Virus record (IMG/VR): IMGVR_UViG_3300007735_000697
Span: 1-38,246 of that record
Direction: 5' to 3' (one strand)
Source of the DNA: a virus
DNA: 38,246 nucleotides
Within the stretch, counting starts at the first letter, position 1. Every line of letters starts with the position of its first letter. The notes beneath the pieces are model-generated. The model was not told the origin of the DNA, searched no databases, and worked only from the letters and a program-made list of their open reading frames with translations. A program made the translations under genes and the position numbers. Positions 29,302-36,731 of this stretch are shown here, piece by piece.

Positions 29302-29981
29302 ATCTGCCCCGGTTCCCGCCTCAACCACAGAAGCCTGCCGTTTTCTACCAGTCTGTCGTGCGGCAGGTTGTGTTTCTCGTAAGTTTTCCATACTGCCTCA
29401 TATAGTTCTTGCTCTGTGGAGCATTTGCTGACGATCTTGTCGGCTTTGACAGGGCCGATGCCGTGGATGCCTTCGATGTTGTCGGTACGGTCACCTGTGA
29501 GCATTTGCTTGTAGAAGTTCTGCAAACCCTCAAACTCAGTGACGTAATACTTCTCACCTTTTACCGGGTTGTAATGCCACCCAGGAAGTTGGTCTAAATC
29601 CTTGTCTTGGTGTACGAGCCAATAATTTCCAAGACAGGATTGAATAGCCACAGCATCATCAGCTTCCTCCCCCTCAGTTAAAATCGCCCCGAGCCTTTTC
29701 TGCAAATGCTCTCGCAGTGCAGCATAGTGTCGGGGCTTTTTCATGTCTTTACGGTTGCCTTTGTAGGGCACCGTAACTGCGTATTCGTATCGGAAGTTGG
29801 TTTTACCGGTGATGTACGCCTTGTAGTCGTTACACTCCAAGGTTAGGTACACCACATCAGTAAACCACTCCACAAGCCTGTTCTTTGCGTCTTGCTCGTC
29901 ATCTTCCTCGCAGGAGAAACCTACGCGATAGACGAGCATGTCAGCATCGACCAGAGCCTCTTTTGGTTCAGAAGGCCGCAT
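29253..29981 (-). CDS. 5'-3' exonuclease, FEN/T7 gp6-like
   Basis: 242 residues. Metal-binding acids are in order: Asp12 and Asp14 (LVDADML), Glu106/Asp108/Asp109 (GEEADDAV), Asp126/Asp128 (HQDKDLDQLPG), Asp164/Asp167 (TGDRTDNIEG). A helix-hairpin-helix follows (GIHGIGPVKADKIV, about 171-184), then a Pro-rich tail. It removes RNA primers and helps break down host DNA for nucleotides. It overlaps the SSB gene end by 14 bases. Confidence 0.9.
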   Translation of the reverse strand: MRPSEPKEALVDADMLVYRVGFSCEEDDEQDAKNRLVEWFTDVVYLTLECNDYKAYITGKTNFRYEYAVTVPYKGNRKDMKKPRHYAALREHLQKRLGAILTEGEEADDAVAIQSCLGNYWLVHQDKDLDQLPGWHYNPVKGEKYYVTEFEGLQNFYKQMLTGDRTDNIEGIHGIGPVKADKIVSKCSTEQELYEAVWKTYEKHNLPHDRLVENGRLLWLRREPGQIWCPPSPSQEVNGPSA

Positions 29982-30387
29982 CTTCCTCTGCTACTTTAGC
30001 CTCAGGGTTGTACACTTTCAGATCAGTCACAAACAGCTTCACAACGCTAGGGGCATTGCCGTGCATGGAACTCATCGGGTGTGTATAAGAAGACACAAGC
30101 GCACGAACCTTCGTACCATTACCAATAGTCGCAATGTCTACCAGATCACCGTTCTTATCCACTGGCTTATACAGATGCTTTGACTTAGCAATGATATAGT
30201 TGCCCATAATATCCTTGTTTTTAACCTTAATTCCCAAGGTCTTCAGGGCTTTGACACTCTCATCCGTAAGATTACCGATGGTACACTCGTATCGGGTGTT
30301 ACCGGGGCTGAAGCGAGTATTGTACTCCTTCATCCAGTTAGCCCAAAACAACTCACCTTCGATCTTCACGGGTTTCGTACTGTCCAT
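29968..30387 (-). CDS. Single-stranded DNA-binding protein (gp2.5-like)
   Basis: 139 residues. An OB-fold-sized beta-rich domain (FWANWMKEYNTRFSPGNTRY ... ATIGNGTKVRALVSSY ... VKLFVTDLKVY) ends in an acidic tail closing with Phe (AEEDAAF), the hallmark by which T7 gp2.5 and bacterial SSBs contact polymerase and helicase. Position between polymerase and exonuclease matches T7-like modules. The upstream leader contains a tRNA gene, so the mature mRNA 5' end may be made by tRNA processing. Confidence 0.85.
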   Translation of the reverse strand: MDSTKPVKIEGELFWANWMKEYNTRFSPGNTRYECTIGNLTDESVKALKTLGIKVKNKDIMGNYIIAKSKHLYKPVDKNGDLVDIATIGNGTKVRALVSSYTHPMSSMHGNAPSVVKLFVTDLKVYNPEAKVAEEDAAF

Positions 30388-30408
30388 TTAATTTCCTTTC
30401 AGGTTACA

Positions 30409-30493
30409 TGGTGCGGCTGACCGGACTCGAACCGGTACGCCGATTGGCGAGGGATTTTAAGTCCCTTGCGGCTACCAATTACGCCACAGCCGC
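30409..30493 (-). tRNA. tRNA-Leu (anticodon UAA), CCA encoded
   Basis: The acceptor stem GCGGCTG/CAGCCGC pairs perfectly, and the CCA end is encoded (30409-30411 complement). The anticodon stem AGGGA/TCCCT holds the loop CTTAAAA with anticodon TAA. A long variable arm (CGCC/GGCG) gives the type II shape of leucine tRNAs, and the T-loop GTTCGAGTC is standard. It reads UUA codons. It lies inside the replication operon, 21 bases before the SSB start. Confidence 0.95.
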
Positions 30494-30499
30494 AAAACA

Positions 30500-30682
30500 T
30501 TATTGTAGCATAACCGGTGCGTCTTGTAAATCCCCATACTCTTTATTCAGGTATTCTAGGCACAAAAACAACATCATCGCTACCTTAAAGACATCCAATC
30601 CTGGCGTGTGCGCCAACTCAAATGAGTTCTCATACACATCAATGATGATGCGGTCAGTGGGTTTCTCGCCAGTTTCTGCCAA
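30500..30682 (-). CDS. 60-residue hypothetical protein
   Basis: Starts at TTG 30682, chosen because a GGAG site lies 9 bases upstream and no ATG is available. It overlaps the polymerase end by 29 bases. The sequence is acidic with a helical core (LDVFKVAMMLFLCLEYLNKEYG). Not recognised. The gene ends seven bases before the tRNA. Confidence 0.6.
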   Translation of the reverse strand: MAETGEKPTDRIIIDVYENSFELAHTPGLDVFKVAMMLFLCLEYLNKEYGDLQDAPVMLQ

Positions 30683-32369
30683 TTTTATATTCTCCGTCTA
30701 GGGGACACCTGAGTTTGAAGTGTTCCCCTGCTTCGATAATGCTCATACGAGCCGCTTTACCTGCTTCCTCTGCGATAGCCTCCGGGCACTCGAACTGAAA
30801 TTCATCATGCACGTTAGCAACCAGCTTGACCGGCCACCTGTTAGCCCTGATCTTGTTGTCAAACAGTACCAGAGCCTTCTTCATCACAATAGCCCCCGCG
30901 CCTTGCAGTAGGCTGTTAAGAGCCGCATGTTCGGACCTGATCCAGATACGCCTACCATCTAATCCTTCAACTGAGCCTGTAGCAGCACGTTTCTTGACAT
31001 CTCCCAAGAGTCGTTCAAGTGCTGGAGTTTGCCGTAGAAATTTGGACTTGAGTCTTTCGCCTTCTCTTGCAGTTCCCCCAACAATGCTTCCAATTTTTGC
31101 ATCTCCTGCTCCATAGAGGAATGCATAAATAAAAGTCTTCGCTGCGTCTCGTGTAGGAAGTCCTGCTGCTCTCTGATTGACTGTATGCACATCTGTGCCG
31201 TCTTTTGAGCTTCCAGTAGTAACTGTTTTGACATAGTTTTCATCCTGCATGTAGTGAGCTAACATACGCAACTCCAGGCCAGAAGCATCACAACCCACCA
31301 GCACGTTGCCTTCTTCAACTGTCCAGCACTGACGACACTCAGGTCCATACACGCTGCCAGAGTTAGGAATCTGCGCCATGTTGGGGCTACTGTGTGTCAT
31401 ACGGCCTGTCACAGCACCGTTGGTAATGACCTTACCGTGTACCCTACCATCGCTACCAACAGCCTCTAGCCATGACTGAATCTGTGCAATGCGTTTCTGT
31501 AGCAGCAGATACTCAGCAATCATTTTGGCTTCAGGCAGGTCAACCTTAGACAACACAACTTCGTCCACCTTCGGCTGTCCATTTTCGGTAAACTGTTTAG
31601 GCTTCCACCCAAGTTCGATCAGCTTTTCTCCGATTTGCTTTCTGCTACCGGGGTTGAAAGTAACCAGCAACGGCTTGAGTTGCTTGCCTGTTTTCTCACT
31701 GACTCGTTGGACTTCGTATGGAGGCCACCGCTGTTGCATTGCCTCATATATTCCATCCAACTTTCCTTGGATGTCAGCAAGTAGCAAGGTTGCGTGCTGT
31801 ACGTCGAGTTTGAATCCATTTCGTTCCTGTTGGGCAATGATTGCCGCTACTCTGTGTTCAAGATCAATAGACTCTTGGCTAAACCCTTTCTTCTCCAGTG
31901 ACCTTACCAGCGAAAGGTAAAGCCGACGAGTAACATCACAATCCCGTATGCAATAATACTGAAGCAAAGAGTCTTTGGGTTTGTCAAAGCATTCTCCAGG
32001 ATACTCTTGTCGTCGTCCTTCCATCCACTCCCAGATTTTTCCGTACTCAATCTTCATCTCCCCGCCCAGAGTCTTCCCCCAAGCGTCTAGACTGTGGCCT
32101 TGCTCTCTGCTCGGATCGAGCAACCTTGATGCTATCAACGTATCGTACACTTGGTTCCATAGAATCTTCGTATTCCAAAGCCGACTCAACATCGGAAAAT
32201 CGAAGTTTATTCCGTTGTGGGCTACTATCAACGTAGCGCCCTTTATAAATGCCACGAGGTTGCTTGCTGCTTTCCATACTTTTACTTCACCTGTGTCAAT
32301 GTCCTGCGTCACCGCTAGGTGTATTGTACTGTGTTTGCTGTCCGTTTCGATGTCCAGCACTATCCGCAT
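30654..32369 (-). CDS. DNA polymerase, family A, T7-type with 3'-5' exonuclease domain
   Basis: 571 residues. Exonuclease acids: Asp6/Glu8 (LDIETD), Asp57 (HNGINFDFP), Asp143/Asp145 (IRDCDVT). Polymerase motif A has Asp361 (GCDASGLELRMLAHY), motif B is R407-DAAK-TFIY415-AFLYG, and motif C is HDE at 521-523. The motif B residue matching E. coli Pol I Phe762 is Tyr415, as in T7. It is somewhat shorter than T7 gp5 (704), with a reduced thumb-side region. It should pair with the gp4-like primase-helicase and SSB here; a thioredoxin-binding loop is not obvious. Confidence 0.96.
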   Translation of the reverse strand: MRIVLDIETDSKHSTIHLAVTQDIDTGEVKVWKAASNLVAFIKGATLIVAHNGINFDFPMLSRLWNTKILWNQVYDTLIASRLLDPSREQGHSLDAWGKTLGGEMKIEYGKIWEWMEGRRQEYPGECFDKPKDSLLQYYCIRDCDVTRRLYLSLVRSLEKKGFSQESIDLEHRVAAIIAQQERNGFKLDVQHATLLLADIQGKLDGIYEAMQQRWPPYEVQRVSEKTGKQLKPLLVTFNPGSRKQIGEKLIELGWKPKQFTENGQPKVDEVVLSKVDLPEAKMIAEYLLLQKRIAQIQSWLEAVGSDGRVHGKVITNGAVTGRMTHSSPNMAQIPNSGSVYGPECRQCWTVEEGNVLVGCDASGLELRMLAHYMQDENYVKTVTTGSSKDGTDVHTVNQRAAGLPTRDAAKTFIYAFLYGAGDAKIGSIVGGTAREGERLKSKFLRQTPALERLLGDVKKRAATGSVEGLDGRRIWIRSEHAALNSLLQGAGAIVMKKALVLFDNKIRANRWPVKLVANVHDEFQFECPEAIAEEAGKAARMSIIEAGEHFKLRCPLDGEYKIGRNWRETH

Positions 32370-32484
32370 ACTGTTCTTTCAGTTGTTCGTATTGGTGGAT
32401 CAATAATTGGTAGCGGTCCTGTAAATCAAGATACTTACCTTCTAGCTCCATAACGCGCCTAACAAGCTGTTCAACGTCCATCAT
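32296..32484 (-). CDS. 62-residue coiled-coil protein
   Basis: ATG 32484 overlaps the preceding stop (ATGATGGAC context). The first 45 residues form a heptad-like coiled coil (VEQLVRRVMELEGKYLDLQD ... YEQLKEQYAD), followed by a polar tail. It overlaps the polymerase start by 74 bases in another frame, long but tolerated in this compact operon. Not recognised. Confidence 0.55.
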   Translation of the reverse strand: MMDVEQLVRRVMELEGKYLDLQDRYQLLIHQYEQLKEQYADSAGHRNGQQTQYNTPSGDAGH

Positions 32485-32681
32485 TTCATAAAGTCCAACT
32501 TGAGACGAAGACCAGACACATACACCTGACCAGTGGGAAGAACCCTATCGTAGTCCTGCTTGTATGAATCCTTACGCAGCACATGGTCGCTGAAGATGTC
32601 ATACAGATAGTAGTCATCATCGTTGACAGACTGCCTAGGAAGCGGCGTATGCTCTCCGTTAGTGTTCAGAAACGTGGTCAT
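32481..32681 (-). CDS. 66-residue hypothetical protein
   Basis: MTTFLNTNGEHTPLPRQSVN with an acidic aromatic middle (DDDYYLYDIFSD) and a basic end. Four-base overlaps with the genes on both sides point to coupled translation. Family not recognised. Confidence 0.65.
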   Translation of the reverse strand: MTTFLNTNGEHTPLPRQSVNDDDYYLYDIFSDHVLRKDSYKQDYDRVLPTGQVYVSGLRLKLDFMK

Positions 32682-32848
32682 TTCTCGTACCTTACCTTTT
32701 CAAATTTAACATCTTCCACTTGGACAACGTAGCCTTGTTCCTTCATATCTTCAACAAAGTCTAGCGCCTTGTCCAGCAGGGTATCCTCAAATGTAAACAC
32801 TGTGTATTGGTAAACCCCACCCCACAGCAGATTATAGAGTTCTTTCAT
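32678..32848 (-). CDS. 56-residue hypothetical protein
   Basis: Taken from ATG 32848 (MKELYNLLWGGVYQYTVFTF). A GTG at 32887 would add 13 residues but overlap the previous gene by 56 bases. No clear ribosome site exists for either, so reinitiation after the upstream gene is likely. Mixed alpha/beta, acidic C-terminal half with VEDMKEQGYVVQVEDVKF. Not recognised. Confidence 0.55.
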   Translation of the reverse strand: MKELYNLLWGGVYQYTVFTFEDTLLDKALDFVEDMKEQGYVVQVEDVKFEKVRYEK

Positions 32849-33008
32849 TTTTGTATGTTTTGAAATAAAACTTCGCGTATTCTTCACTATCGTCTTCTAC
32901 AATAGAGCCGTCAGGAAGAACATACATACCGTCAGAAAGATATACAGGTTCACCTGGTTCAAGACCAGAAAATGACAATTGCTCTAAATAAAATTCACTG
33001 TATTTCAT
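32832..33008 (-). CDS. 58-residue hypothetical protein
   Basis: ATG 33006-33008 overlaps the primase-helicase stop by four bases. Sequence MKYSEFYLEQLSFSGLEPGE, then PVYLSDGMYVLPDGSIVEDD and a Lys/Tyr-rich end. The central part reads as a short beta-hairpin. Its end overlaps the next gene by 17 bases. Function unknown; position suggests co-expression with the replisome. Confidence 0.65.
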   Translation of the reverse strand: MKYSEFYLEQLSFSGLEPGEPVYLSDGMYVLPDGSIVEDDSEEYAKFYFKTYKNERTL

Positions 33009-34615
33009 AGCGGTTGCTCCTCTACTTCCGTCATTCTACCAGTTTCCAGATTAAAACGCAAGTGGCAGGCAGGGCCAGTGAATCCATTAAAGCGATTCTT
33101 GGCCACAGATACCTTGGTGGTATGTCGCTCTGCCTCGTCCTCTGCCATGCTGTTACGCTCCAAGGTAATCACAGCGTCCGACAACTGAGCAATAGCGCCA
33201 CTACCACGCAACTGAGACAAACTAACCGCCTGTCCGTCCTCGTGACCAGCGTTGCCGGTGGGCCTACGCAGGTGCGAGACACAGAACAAGGTAATCCCGA
33301 GTTCCTGGACCAGTGTACGCAGCTTGGTCATCAGATTGTCAATGGCCTTACGCTCATCGTTCAGGTCTTGGCCCGAGATAACGATAGAGATATGGTCAAG
33401 GAAAACCACGCGACAATCCAAAGCTTTAGCCATGTACCGAATGCGGTTGAGTACGTTGTCAATATCCAAGGAGCCGAAATGGTCAAAAAGATAAACACGA
33501 CCAGTGCCCAACGTTGAATCAAAAGCATTCTTGAGTTCTTCGGTAGAAACCAGTGTATCAGGCAGGTGCAGCATCTTGTTAGCATGGACAGACATGATGC
33601 TACGAGCCGTCTTTCGTACCGATTCCTCCAAGAACATAGCACCGATCTTCCAATCAGTCTTTTGTAGGATTTCATATAGAATTTCCCGTAGAAACTGAGA
33701 TTTACCCAGACCAGAGCCTGCCGTGATAGTAACCAGTTCAGACGACCGAATGCCATAGAGCAACCTATTCAGTCCCTTCCAAGGGTAAAAGGATTCTGCT
33801 GGCTTTTCTGGCTCTGAGACTGAATCCCAGAGGGTAGCAGCATCCACAATGCCATCTGGCACAAACGGCTCAGCACGCCACCATTCATTGACAAACTCTT
33901 TACTTGCTCCGGCGATGAGGTAATCACAGGCATCCTTGTATCCTGACAGGTGTTTAACAATCTTGGCCTTGGGTCCAAATAGTTCAGCCACTTCCTTTGC
34001 TGCCTTGCGGCCTGGTTCGTCTGCATCGAAGCAGATCACCACATTCTCAAAGGTGTTCAGCCACTCATACTGTGCCTTACAATCCTTCAGTGCTGCGTTG
34101 GCACCGTTTCGGATTGAGACAACAGGCCACTGGCTTCCAGTGAGTTGAAAAGCTGCAAGGGCGTCAAGCTCTCCTTCAACGATGGTGACGTACTTTCCAC
34201 CACTATGGAATAGATTTTGTCCGAAGAGTCGCGTAGTGTTAAAATCACCAAGGATTGAGAAACGCTTATCTGCCACGAAACGCAGTTTATAGGCAACCGT
34301 GCGACCGTCAGAGTCGGTATATGGGTAGAAGTGTTTTCCATCTTTCTGGGTTACAGAGTATTTCTCACAGGTGGCCCGAGTAATCTTACGCTCGGGAATG
34401 GGCAGAACCTCACCGCCCGGTTCCACAAACTGTGGGCGAGGTGCCCTTGCTGCGTCGGCAATAGCCATATGGTACTCGAATTCTTCCTCTGTGCGGGTTG
34501 TATTACAGGCAAAACAGTGTGTATGCCCATCATCGTACAGGGCGCAGGCGTCGCTGCTACTGCAGTCCTTGCATGGCCCATGCTTGATGAATCGTGATGC
34601 TGTTTTGTGGTTCAT
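33005..34615 (-). CDS. Primase-helicase, T7 gp4-like
   Basis: 536 residues. An N-terminal zinc-binding domain with Cys15, Cys18, Cys34 and Cys37 recognises primer sites. The TOPRIM primase has EGELD at 147-151 and FDADEPG near 196-202. The RecA-like helicase has Walker A GSGLGKS at 300-306, and FLDHISIV as Walker B/H2. The length is close to T7 gp4 (566). It unwinds the fork and makes primers for the family A polymerase encoded downstream. It overlaps neighbours on both sides by four bases. Confidence 0.95.
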   Translation of the reverse strand: MNHKTASRFIKHGPCKDCSSSDACALYDDGHTHCFACNTTRTEEEFEYHMAIADAARAPRPQFVEPGGEVLPIPERKITRATCEKYSVTQKDGKHFYPYTDSDGRTVAYKLRFVADKRFSILGDFNTTRLFGQNLFHSGGKYVTIVEGELDALAAFQLTGSQWPVVSIRNGANAALKDCKAQYEWLNTFENVVICFDADEPGRKAAKEVAELFGPKAKIVKHLSGYKDACDYLIAGASKEFVNEWWRAEPFVPDGIVDAATLWDSVSEPEKPAESFYPWKGLNRLLYGIRSSELVTITAGSGLGKSQFLREILYEILQKTDWKIGAMFLEESVRKTARSIMSVHANKMLHLPDTLVSTEELKNAFDSTLGTGRVYLFDHFGSLDIDNVLNRIRYMAKALDCRVVFLDHISIVISGQDLNDERKAIDNLMTKLRTLVQELGITLFCVSHLRRPTGNAGHEDGQAVSLSQLRGSGAIAQLSDAVITLERNSMAEDEAERHTTKVSVAKNRFNGFTGPACHLRFNLETGRMTEVEEQPL

Positions 34616-34758
34616 TTGCTTGCCAACATATAAAGCCCGATATTACTGAAAGCATAACCAGCGTATGCAATCAGCATCCCGGTGTTGCCTTTGACCCCTT
34701 GCTCTGCGGCCACGTAAGCGTAAATCAGGCCCGTGAGCAGAATCAACCATGCACTCAT
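34612..34758 (-). CDS. 48-residue membrane protein with two helices
   Basis: ATG 34756-34758, stop overlapping the primase ATG. Sequence MSAWLILLTGLIYAYVAAEQ, short loop GVKGNTG, then MLIAYAGYAFSNIGLYMLAS: two transmembrane helices, likely a hairpin. Four-base overlaps at both ends support translation. Function unknown; small paired-helix proteins can act as toxins, holin modulators or exclusion factors. Confidence 0.7.
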   Translation of the reverse strand: MSAWLILLTGLIYAYVAAEQGVKGNTGMLIAYAGYAFSNIGLYMLASK

Positions 34759-35042
34759 GTCCTGCTCCTGATGGCGGCGGCGCAGTCTTTCAGCACGAAC
34801 TGCCCGATTTCGTTTTCACTTGCCATGCTGTCAGCAAACTTCGCGCATTCCTCACGCTCGGCAGCAACACCTTTAAGGAATCCCTCGTAGTACGCGCCCC
34901 GCAATTCATCGCTGGTGTAAGGGCAATCCCGCGCTAGTGCTGCGCGTAGCGTATCCTTAGCTTCTTGAACGGCTTGCCCGTGACTCATCACACGCTCTAA
35001 CGCCTCCAGCGCCTGCTGTGCTGCTTCGCGTAGCGTTACCAC
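34755..35042 (-). CDS. 95-residue phage protein of the 'REAAQQALEALE' type
   Basis: GTG 35042 is the only usable start: AGGAGG lies 7 bases upstream and an in-frame stop precedes it. The helical N-terminus (LREAAQQALEALERVMSHGQ) and DTLRAALARD resemble a very common phage accessory family of unknown function. The middle has YYEGFLKGVAAEREECAKFAD, also typical. It overlaps the small genes on both sides. Confidence 0.75.
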   Translation of the reverse strand: MVTLREAAQQALEALERVMSHGQAVQEAKDTLRAALARDCPYTSDELRGAYYEGFLKGVAAEREECAKFADSMASENEIGQFVLKDCAAAIRSRT

Positions 35043-35143
35043 GGTGAATCCTCCTCATTGTCAGGATTAAAGGGCACAGGCTTACCCTTGTTGGGGCCTG
35101 GGTCTTTGGGGTTGGGATAGGCAGGAAACGGCCACGGATTCAC
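35036..35143 (-). CDS. 35-residue proline-rich peptide
   Basis: GTG 35141-35143 with GGAG 8 bases upstream. Sequence VNPWPFPAYPNPKDPGPNKG then KPVPFNPDNEEDSPW, one third proline. An in-frame ATG at 35212 would give 58 residues with a Cys-rich start but has no good ribosome site and overlaps two genes. Such Pro/Asn peptides are frequent, unannotated phage genes. Confidence 0.6.
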   Translation of the reverse strand: MNPWPFPAYPNPKDPGPNKGKPVPFNPDNEEDSPW

Positions 35144-35145
35144 GG

Positions 35146-35205
35146 TTAATCTCCAAGGATAAAAGATAGCACAGCAGCACCGACAATAAACGTCAGCACC
35201 ATCAT
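35146..35205 (-). CDS. Possible 19-residue hydrophobic peptide
   Basis: The ATG pair at 35200-35205 overlaps the preceding stop, and the frame encodes MMVLTFIVGAAVLSFILGD, a single transmembrane-length helix, ending three bases before the next GTG, with that gene's GGAG site inside its last codons. The arrangement fits the coupled chain, but a frame this short could occur by chance. Confidence 0.35.
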   Translation of the reverse strand: MMVLTFIVGAAVLSFILGD

Positions 35206-35372
35206 TCGACATCACCCACAGGAATTTGACCTTTGTTCAGGCGTCGGACTACTTCCTCCGCAACTTCAGCCATTATTTTATCACGACCTTCAATCATAAA
35301 CAAGTCAACGACATCTTGAATTACCGACCACCTGAAAAACTCATACTGGTCACGTTCGTCAAAGTCTTGCAC
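35202..35372 (-). CDS. 56-residue hypothetical protein, first of the replication operon
   Basis: GTG 35370-35372 with AAAGGA 8 bases upstream. Sequence VQDFDERDQYEFFRWSVIQD, then a helical stretch VVDLFMIEGRDKIMAEVAEE and a basic end. First gene after the promoter at 35471-35499 and the AT-rich island. Not recognised. Confidence 0.65.
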   Translation of the reverse strand: MQDFDERDQYEFFRWSVIQDVVDLFMIEGRDKIMAEVAEEVVRRLNKGQIPVGDVE

Positions 35373-35470
35373 GTTAAAGTTCCTTTAATGTTAGTAATAC
35401 ATTAATGTTAATATACTTATAATGTATATTTAATATATAAGTTATACATTAAAGCATACGTTAAAGTGTT
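35373..35470. repeat. AT-rich island before the replication operon
   Basis: Non-coding and very AT-rich. It has TATAAGTA on the minus strand at 35414-35421, TATAAGTT at 35436-35443, ATACGTTAAAG at 35456-35466, and ACGTTAAAG again just outside at 35371-35379. These motifs are shared with the island at 2461-2620. It forms the 5' leader of the replication operon and could be an origin or regulator-binding cluster. Confidence 0.55.
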
Positions 35471-35499
35471 ATTGTATCACAGTTCCTGATTGTCGTCAA
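35471..35499 (-). promoter_or_regulatory. Leftward sigma-70 promoter of the replication operon
   Basis: On the minus strand: TTGACG (35494-35499), 17-base spacer, TACAAT (35471-35476) with a TGA extended -10. It overlaps the last codons of the CxxC gene, and the transcript would start near 35464, about 92 bases before the first gene of the replication operon. Confidence 0.75.
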
Positions 35500-35686
35500 G
35501 CTCCTGCATCTCTTGATCGATGTCTACCTCTGTGATGAGGTCTTTCCTGTCGCGCACAGGCAACGGTGTCACATCGGAGACAGCAGCAAAGCAAGGATTA
35601 CACATATCCAAAAAGTCACCTGTCATTCCATGTCGTCGGGTTGACTCATAGTCCGACAACAAGCGATCACAGCATACACACTTCAT
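35477..35686 (-). CDS. CxxC small zinc-binding-like protein
   Basis: 69 residues. MKCVCCDRLLSDYESTRRHG opens with Cys3/Cys5/Cys6 and is followed by MCNPC (about 28-32), a likely four-cysteine zinc site. The C-terminal half is acidic (EVDIDQEMQELDDNQEL). Similar short zinc proteins occur in early phage regions without assigned role. Its 3' end carries the replication promoter. The left contig end carries a truncated copy. Confidence 0.8.
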   Translation of the reverse strand: MKCVCCDRLLSDYESTRRHGMTGDFLDMCNPCFAAVSDVTPLPVRDRKDLITEVDIDQEMQELDDNQEL

Positions 35687-35756
35687 TTTAAGCCCTTCTG
35701 GGGTGTTGGTGCAGGATACCCCTCACCCAATGTAAAATAAACGCTCTAAGGCCCGT

Positions 35757-36083
35757 TTAAAGGCCTCTAAACAGCCTTCCCGAAGCCCTTTGCACCTCCC
35801 CTTGTCCCGTCAAGCACATTCGACCATCAGGAAACCATGTAAAAACCAGGATTTCAGCGTCATCAGGGTCAACGAAGATCACCACACGGTGCCCTTCACC
35901 TTGGGACATCAAAAGCTCTTTGTAAGGGCTTTGTGGTGCCCGTAGATGGGCCAGGATCGACTCTGAAGCCCCACAAAGTGCAGGGATGCTCCCTTGCGCC
36001 ATCGGTGGGCTTTGGGCGTGAGACAGTGCTGCGGTAACCAGTAATATACCCATTAGCACCCGTTTAATCTTCATCTTCATCAT
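35757..36083 (-). CDS. Small secreted or periplasmic phage protein, copy B
   Basis: 108 residues from the ATG at 36083 (GAGG site 6 bases upstream). Signal peptide MMKMKIKRVLMGILLVTAAL with an S-H-A cleavage motif, then a mature domain almost identical to copy A (two cysteines kept). Changes cluster in the signal region and just after it, with conservative V/I and A/S swaps elsewhere. See the entry at 141-467 for role. Confidence 0.8.
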   Translation of the reverse strand: MMKMKIKRVLMGILLVTAALSHAQSPPMAQGSIPALCGASESILAHLRAPQSPYKELLMSQGEGHRVVIFVDPDDAEILVFTWFPDGRMCLTGQGEVQRASGRLFRGL

Positions 36084-36183
36084 GCAAAACCTCATAATAT
36101 AGGGTTTCTTCGGCTAATTCGAGCATTAACAATAGATCAGCCTCGGATACTTTGGGTTGATAATCATCAATGTCGTAGTCCAT
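36064..36183 (-). CDS. 39-residue acidic small protein, copy B
   Basis: MDYDIDDYQPKVSEADLLLM, then LELAEET and an Asp/Glu-rich end. The first 26 residues equal copy A; differences lie in the tail, which overlaps the start of the secreted-protein gene. Function unknown. Confidence 0.75.
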   Translation of the reverse strand: MDYDIDDYQPKVSEADLLLMLELAEETLYYEVLHDEDED

Positions 36184-36185
36184 GT

Positions 36186-36332
36186 TTACTTGTCCTTCAC
36201 TAATTCAAATAAACCCAGGCATTCCCCTGTTTCAGGGTCGAAATCATTAGATTCCAGCCACAGACGGGCCATCATGCGACTGTCTGACCGATAGGCCACA
36301 ATTTTAGATGATCGGAATCGGACTAGGTACAT
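36186..36332 (-). CDS. 48-residue conserved small protein, copy B
   Basis: Start ATG 36330-36332, or the adjacent ATG at 36335 which overlaps the previous stop. One residue (Met for Thr) differs from copy A despite about 14 changed codons, so the protein is under strong selection. A longer in-frame extension to 36371 is not conserved in copy A and is rejected. Confidence 0.8.
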   Translation of the reverse strand: MYLVRFRSSKIVAYRSDSRMMARLWLESNDFDPETGECLGLFELVKDK

Positions 36333-36604
36333 CATGCTTCCGGCATAGTGATGGTAGACTGTACAAAGCAAAACACATAACCTTTGCCGTCTGCACTTTG
36401 ACCATAGGCCATTGTGGAGTAATCAGGCGCATATTTAAGTTCACGGTCCATCAAAACCCTAGCAGCTTTGGCATGGCGCTCCACGTCGCCTAAGTCATAA
36501 TCAACGCTGATTGACACGGGCTTGTGCCCATTGTTGGTGTAAGCTTTGATGCGAGCCCCGCGTGTGTCGGTAGCAGGGACAAACTTAGTGTGAATAGCGA
36601 TCAT
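36332..36604 (-). CDS. 90-residue hypothetical protein, only in copy B
   Basis: ATG 36602-36604 behind the conserved leader with GGAG 10 bases upstream; the reading frame upstream to 36685 crosses the leader and is rejected. MIAIHTKFVPATDTRGARIK, then SISVDYDLGDVERHAKAARV and a beta-rich end. The RGARIKA and D...HAKAA patterns recall small phage proteins of unknown function. It replaces the acidic 109-residue gene of copy A exactly at the start codon. Confidence 0.75.
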   Translation of the reverse strand: MIAIHTKFVPATDTRGARIKAYTNNGHKPVSISVDYDLGDVERHAKAARVLMDRELKYAPDYSTMAYGQSADGKGYVFCFVQSTITMPEA

Positions 36605-36660
36605 GATGGATAAGCTCCAGAAGTTACCGCATACCGTGCGGCACGGGTGCGTGTCATCAT

Positions 36661-36704
36661 ACACTGCACACCATAGGGCACTCAATAGAATAGCCCTACA
36701 GTGT
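36661..36704 (-). ncRNA. Conserved intercistronic RNA hairpin, copy B
   Basis: Outer ACACTG (36661-36666) and CAGTGT (36699-36704) pair as in copy A. The inner stem is TAGGGC (36674-36679) with GCCCTA (36693-36698), and a 13-base loop. Compared with copy A the loop side has diverged, yet pairing is kept without a bulge. Confidence 0.55.
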
Positions 36705-36731
36705 GAAGGGTTAAGCTTCCGCAGGAAGCGC

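Noticed and set aside
29302-29391. N-terminal extension of the metallopeptidase-like gene
   Set aside because: It lies inside the exonuclease gene and has a low-complexity basic composition; the ATG at 29301 starts directly before the first predicted strand.
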